Origin: Microcoleus sp. LEGE 07076
GTDB lineage: Bacteria > Cyanobacteriota > Cyanobacteriia > Cyanobacteriales > Microcoleaceae
Reading direction: 5' to 3'
DNA: 48,322 bases
NCBI RefSeq assembly: GCF_015207455.1
Contig: NZ_JADEWV010000023.1
Location: 1 to 48,322 of the forward strand
The notes under the pieces are model-generated. The model made no database searches. It saw only the letters and a list, made by a program, of their open reading frames with translations, and had not been told where the DNA came from. Position 1 is the stretch's first letter; each line of letters opens with the position of its first letter. A program made the position numbers and the translations under genes. This document shows, piece after piece, positions 44,846 through 48,322 of this stretch.

Positions 44846-46198
44846 CCGTCCTTTGAGAACGGCTTTAATTGTAAAGCTTTGTTACCGATATCCACAATAT
44901 TGTGCTAAATAGTATAGCATAACGTCGGCAGGTCGAGCCATGCTAGTTTTTAAATTCAAAGGTTACGGAAATAAGAGTCAATTTGCAGAAGTAAATGAAG
45001 CAATTCCTACACGCTCCGCTTCGCTTCGCCCAAGTTGTCAGAAATAGCTGTTTGCGCTATTGGATGGACAACCCAAAAGTCAACAAGTACGACTTAAACA
45101 AATACTGCGCTGTACTGGCTCGCGCATTCCCGTTTGCTGACGAACTCAATTCAATGACCAGACAAGCTAGTGCAGAACGAGCATGGTCTGCTATATCCAG
45201 ATTTTACGAAAACTGCAAAAAGAAAGTTGTCGGCAAAAAAAGGATATCCACAGTTCCAGAAAAATTGTGGCTCTGTTGAGTATAAATCAACTGGGTGGAA
45301 GCTTGCAGAAAACCGTAAAACCATAAACTTTACCGACAAAAAGGGGATTGGCAAGCTCAAGTTAAAGGGAACGCGCGATTTACATTTTTATCAAATCAGT
45401 CAAATTAAACGAGTCAGATTGGTAAAGCGTGCGGATGGGATTTACGATTTACGTCCAATTCTGTATTGATGTTAACCGTAAAGAGAATGTAGAACCATCA
45501 GGAAGCACGGTTGGATTAGATGTAGGATTGAAAGAATGCTACACCGACTCTCAGGGAGTAAGCGCTGAGAATCCCAGATTTACCGCTCAAGGAGAGAAGG
45601 TTATCAAGCGCTCGCAGCGCCGCGTTTCTAGAAAGGTAAAAAAGTCAAAAAACAGAGGCAAAGCTAGGCAGATTCTAGGTAAAATTCATCTCAAAATAAG
45701 TAGGCAGCGTAAAGACCCTGCTGTAAAATTGGCACGATGCGTAGTTCAGTCTAACGACTTGATAGCTGTGCGTTGATTTGAGAATTAAAAACCTGGCAAA
45801 GAATCACTGCGAAAGCTAAGTCGATTAACGACGCATCTTGGTATCATTTCCGAATTTGGCTCGAATACTTTGGCCAGGTGTTTGAGAGAGTAACGGTTGC
45901 GGTTAACGCGCAATATACCAGCCAAGAAGGCTCGCTTCTGCGGTGCAATTGTTAAGAAAACGCTATCAACTAGAACTCATGCTTGCAAGTGCGGGTGTTT
46001 GATGGATAGAGATTTCAACGCAGCTAGAAATATCCTCAGTCGGGGATTGGGTACGGAGCGGGCATACGGGAACCTTTGCGATCGAGTCAAGCAACACTTT
46101 AAGAGAATTGACCTCTACTTTTGCTGGAGAAATCCTGTCGCAAGCAAGCGAGTTCGTAGAACAAAGAATCCCTGGGCGATCGCGCCTGGGAGTGTCAA
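44846..46198 (+). mobile_element. decayed IS200/IS605-type element (tnpB-only)
   Basis: The left border region has a small hairpin CCGTCCTTTGAGAACGG (44846-44862). The right border has CCCTGGGCGATCGCGCCTGGG (46170-46190), followed by AGTGTCAA. These fit the subterminal hairpins and the GTGTCAA-like cleavage end I associate with cyanobacterial tnpB elements. No tnpA is present. The element sits 97 bp past the stop of pgl and between it and the FHA cluster. Confidence 0.7.
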
Positions 46199-46211
46199 AT
46201 TGCTTAGCTAA
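44940..46211 (+). pseudogene. tnpB: TnpB (RuvC-like nuclease) pseudogene
   Basis: Fragments in changing frames rebuild a TnpB: MLVFKFKGYGNKSQFAEVNE; RNSCLRYWMDNPKVNKYDLN and ISRFYENCKKKVVGKK; then SVEYKSTGWKLAENRKTINF; next the first RuvC part STVGLDVGLKECYTDSQGVS (catalytic Asp); SNDLIAVR then a stop where YEDLRI should follow; and finally KKTLSTRTHACKCGCLMDRD and FNAARNILSRGLGTERA (zinc finger and last catalytic Asp). At least four frame changes or stops mean it is dead. The reading ends LLS at 46211, but the natural protein probably ended earlier. Confidence 0.88.
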
Positions 46212-46294
46212 TACTAACAACTGAGCTCGTGCTGCGACGTTGGCGGTGACGGGCAAAATAAAGTTAGTGATACTGATGGCTTTGTTGGCACGGG

Positions 46295-47017
46295 CTATTT
46301 TACGGCTTCGCCAGCGGCGGCATCGAGCAGCCACCAAAGTTCGCCTTCTGGTTGAACGAGTCTGGCTGGATAGGTCATGGGGTCGGCGGCGGGGGCAAAA
46401 ATTTGAGCTAGGGCGGGTTGTTTGCTGGCTCCTGCGACTATGAAGATGACGCACCGGGCGCGGTTGATTAAGGGGACTGTAAAGGTGATGCGGGGTTGAC
46501 CGTCTTTGTTGCCGACAGTTACTAGGGCGTCGCGGACTTGCAAGGCTGGTGTACCGGGAAATAGAGAGGCTGTGTGGGCGTCGTCTCCTATGCCCAACAG
46601 GATGATGTCGAAAGCAGGAAACTCGCCGTCGGATACTTTGAAGAATTGCTGCAATTCGGTTTGGTGCGCGATCGCGTCGGCTGCGGGGTCTCCGGTGCCG
46701 GTGGGCATGGGGTGGATGTTGCTGGCGGGGGTGTTTACTCGATCGAGCCATGCTAGGCGCGCCATTTTTTGATTGCTATCCTGGTGTTCTGGGGGAACGT
46801 AGCGTTCGTCGCCCCAGAAAACGTGAATTTTGTCCCAAGGCAGGTCTTGGCTGGCGATCGATCTGTAGAGCGGTTCTGGTGTGCTTCCGCCCGCCAAGGC
46901 GATCGTACAAATTCCGCGTTCTGCTATGGCTGCTGCAATTTGCCGCAGGACAATCGCGAGCGAGCGCTCTATGAGTTGTTCCCGATTTGCTAATACTTCT
47001 ACTACTTTTTTCATCAA
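46295..47017 (-). CDS. pgl: 6-phosphogluconolactonase
   Basis: 240 residues of the DevB/SOL type. Hydrolyses 6-phosphogluconolactone in the oxidative pentose-phosphate pathway, the main route of carbohydrate breakdown at night in cyanobacteria. Motifs: TIALAGGSTPEPLYRSIAS, KIHVFWGDERYVPPEHQDSN, FDIILLGIGDDAHTASLFPG and ITFTVPLINRARCVIFIVAG. The start may be at either of two neighbouring ATGs (47017 or 47014). The IS remnant begins 97 bp after its stop. Confidence 0.94.
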   Translation of the reverse strand: MMKKVVEVLANREQLIERSLAIVLRQIAAAIAERGICTIALAGGSTPEPLYRSIASQDLPWDKIHVFWGDERYVPPEHQDSNQKMARLAWLDRVNTPASNIHPMPTGTGDPAADAIAHQTELQQFFKVSDGEFPAFDIILLGIGDDAHTASLFPGTPALQVRDALVTVGNKDGQPRITFTVPLINRARCVIFIVAGASKQPALAQIFAPAADPMTYPARLVQPEGELWWLLDAAAGEAVK

Positions 47018-47351
47018 TTTCGTTTTTATTTTCCTGTTCGTATTGCTCCCTGGGAAATGTCAATTTTGTTTTGACATTTTGCTTCTGGGTCGATCGGCTA
47101 ACGCGCCTGAACAGCTTACACTGCGTCAAGTCGGATTTTATCATTCTTAGCCCGCTTTATTTTAGGAAAGCCAGACATATTTCTACGAGTGCTAGATATA
47201 GGTTTACATCTTCTTGTGGCAGATATGTCTGTAGGAACTTTCGATCGCGAGTTTGATCGCACTTGCGCCGGGAGAGCCAAAATCATCAACATTCATGTGG
47301 TATACTAGTAAAAATAGTTTTAAGTCCGCACGATCGGATGCAAGGAAAACT
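47018..47351. other. 334-bp spacer between divergent genes
   Basis: It should hold the promoters of pgl and of the following gene. A TATACT at 47301-47306 is a possible -10 for the plus strand, without a clear -35. GACATATTTCTACG at about 47174 and the partially complementary GATATGTCTGTAGG at about 47221 form a spaced inverted repeat. No gene seen. Confidence 0.4.
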
Positions 47352-48322
47352 ATGTCAAGTTTTAAGCGATTGCCTACATCTGTCCGCTATCTGATAGCGC
47401 GGTTGCGCCACTGGACGCAACCAGCGGTTTGGGCTCCACTAGCCGTACTCTGTGCGGGGGGGTTATTTATCTGGGAGGTCTCCGTACATCCAGAAAGGTT
47501 GAGTATAGATGGCGAAGAATTAGCAGCCTCAAACAATCCAGGTTCGCTACCGGGGCTGTCTGCTGAAGAGAGCGCCAATGCTGCTGAAATCGACAGCTTA
47601 CCGGTGCTGATCAATCAGTTCAATCAGTCTAATTCTGACTTGAATTTGCTAAATTCACCAGTGGTCAACGGCCAAGGTTTATTCAACGAAATTAGCGCTC
47701 GCGGCTTACAAAATCCGCAGCCATCTTCAGCCCCAAAGCAGCGGGCCAACAACAGAATTTTGACCTTGCAAAATTTAGCAAATCCTGCTTCGGGAGTGCT
47801 AAAAAATAACCCGCAAGATTCGAGTTTGCAAAGTTCAAACTCCACATCAGCTTTGAGTTTATCTGGCACTGGGACGCTGATTTCGGGGATAAAAACGATC
47901 GGCTCTCCTGAGTCGGCGGATACAGCGACAGGCAGTTTATCGCAGCCGTCGAGCGGTGCTAGTTCAGACCAACAAAACGACAATCCTCTGCCTTTGAGTC
48001 CGTTGCAAGCAGCTATGAAAAAATACGTCGCCACTAACACTTCGGGGGCGACTTCAACGGAGAAAACTGCCAACTCGGCTCAATTGCTCGATCGACCGAC
48101 TTCGGGCGAGCTTCCGGCAAATCCGGCAAATTTGCTCCCAGCAGCCGCCACAGCTTCACAGAGAGTAAATCCCGTCAATGTTCCGGCAGCACTTCCCTCT
48201 CTTCGGACTCAAACAAATACAATTATCGGGGAATCTCAACAATTATTAAATCCATCAGCTACAGCCTCTGAATCATTTGCCGGGTTAAATTCCAGAGTAC
48301 CGAACCTCGGGGAAATTAATCC
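47352..48322 (+). CDS. membrane-anchored low-complexity protein, runs off window
   Basis: An open frame from ATG 47352 (MSSFKRLPTSVRYLIARLRH) to the window end: 323 codons plus two bases, no stop. After a basic start, a hydrophobic segment (AVWAPLAVLCAGGLFIWEVS, residues about 25-45) should be a signal anchor. The rest is Ser/Asn/Pro/Ala/Leu-rich with little order (SADTATGSLSQPSSGASSDQ). The long open frame, HIP1-type codon use like its neighbours, and the anchor support a real gene. Its C-terminal domain, if any, lies outside. Family not recognised. Confidence 0.75.
   Translation, partial: MSSFKRLPTSVRYLIARLRHWTQPAVWAPLAVLCAGGLFIWEVSVHPERLSIDGEELAASNNPGSLPGLSAEESANAAEIDSLPVLINQFNQSNSDLNLLNSPVVNGQGLFNEISARGLQNPQPSSAPKQRANNRILTLQNLANPASGVLKNNPQDSSLQSSNSTSALSLSGTGTLISGIKTIGSPESADTATGSLSQPSSGASSDQQNDNPLPLSPLQAAMKKYVATNTSGATSTEKTANSAQLLDRPTSGELPANPANLLPAAATASQRVNPVNVPAALPSLRTQTNTIIGESQQLLNPSATASESFAGLNSRVPNLGEIN

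Noticed and set aside
45966..46751. 261-codon minus-strand frame rich in Arg, His and Pro
   Set aside because: It overlaps pgl in another frame and the tnpB remnant; composition is typical of a shadow frame.
47387..48073. Two minus-strand open frames
   Set aside because: They oppose the long plus-strand frame starting at 47352 and have no family signs.

Overview
The window looks like a chromosomal segment of a filamentous, non-heterocystous cyanobacterium of the Microcoleus/Oscillatoria type. The evidence is the very frequent HIP1-type palindrome GCGATCGC, an RpaA regulator, a CURT1/CAAD thylakoid protein, the cyanobacterial order rpsL-rpsG-fusA-tuf-rpsJ, and long spacers full of heptanucleotide tandem repeats and small palindromic elements. 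The genus is an inference from gene content and repeat style.

Layout. 1-6.0 kb: a glycosyltransferase-like gene, a Uma2-family nuclease gene, a 163-bp tandem array in four identical copies, a MOSC protein, an ABM monooxygenase, a DNA-binding-like membrane protein, a lipoprotein and a conserved hypothetical. 6.4-11.1 kb: aroA, a CAAD membrane protein, a D-lactate dehydrogenase-type enzyme and a Kv-type potassium channel. 11.5-15.8 kb: a 1136-residue sensor kinase/receiver/adenylate cyclase, then a second Uma2 gene between two 64-bp palindromes. 16.0-18.5 kb: a minus-strand Ni/Co ECF transporter operon (fused cbiMN, cbiQ, cbiO). 18.5-20.8 kb: a decayed zone with miniature elements and two broken genes. 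20.8-23.5 kb: a ferritin-like protein, an FTR1 iron permease whose last codons lie in a miniature element, and the circadian output regulator rpaA. 23.8-26.4 kb: an IS630 remnant, an HD-domain-like protein with a broken HD motif, and a small conserved protein. 26.5-31.9 kb: the translation cluster rpsL, rpsG, fusA, tuf, rpsJ. 31.9-36.5 kb: an accessory block of nested miniature elements, a DUF433/DUF5615 toxin-antitoxin-like pair and a giant LRR-Roc-COR gene with a frameshifted tail, each module bracketed by copies of one 64-bp palindrome. 36.6-41 kb: a LON-domain protein, a HEAT/Vipp1-like chimera, a pentapeptide protein, pheA and a DUF1997 protein. 41.4-44.7 kb: three FHA proteins and a PRC-barrel protein. 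44.8-46.2 kb: a decayed IS200/IS605-type tnpB element. 46.3 kb to the end: pgl and a low-complexity membrane-anchored protein running off the window.

How it fits together. Core functions are translation (str cluster), aromatic amino acid synthesis (aroA, pheA), the oxidative pentose phosphate pathway (pgl), metal uptake and storage (Ni/Co ECF transporter, FTR1 plus ferritin-like protein) and signalling (RpaA, the kinase-cyclase, FHA proteins). Accessory material is concentrated where short repeats are concentrated. The most interesting signals are the 64-bp palindromes bracketing accessory genes, the near-identical 69-bp units of the LRR gene, and a protein that joins a HEAT-like domain to the Vipp1/PspA helical core.
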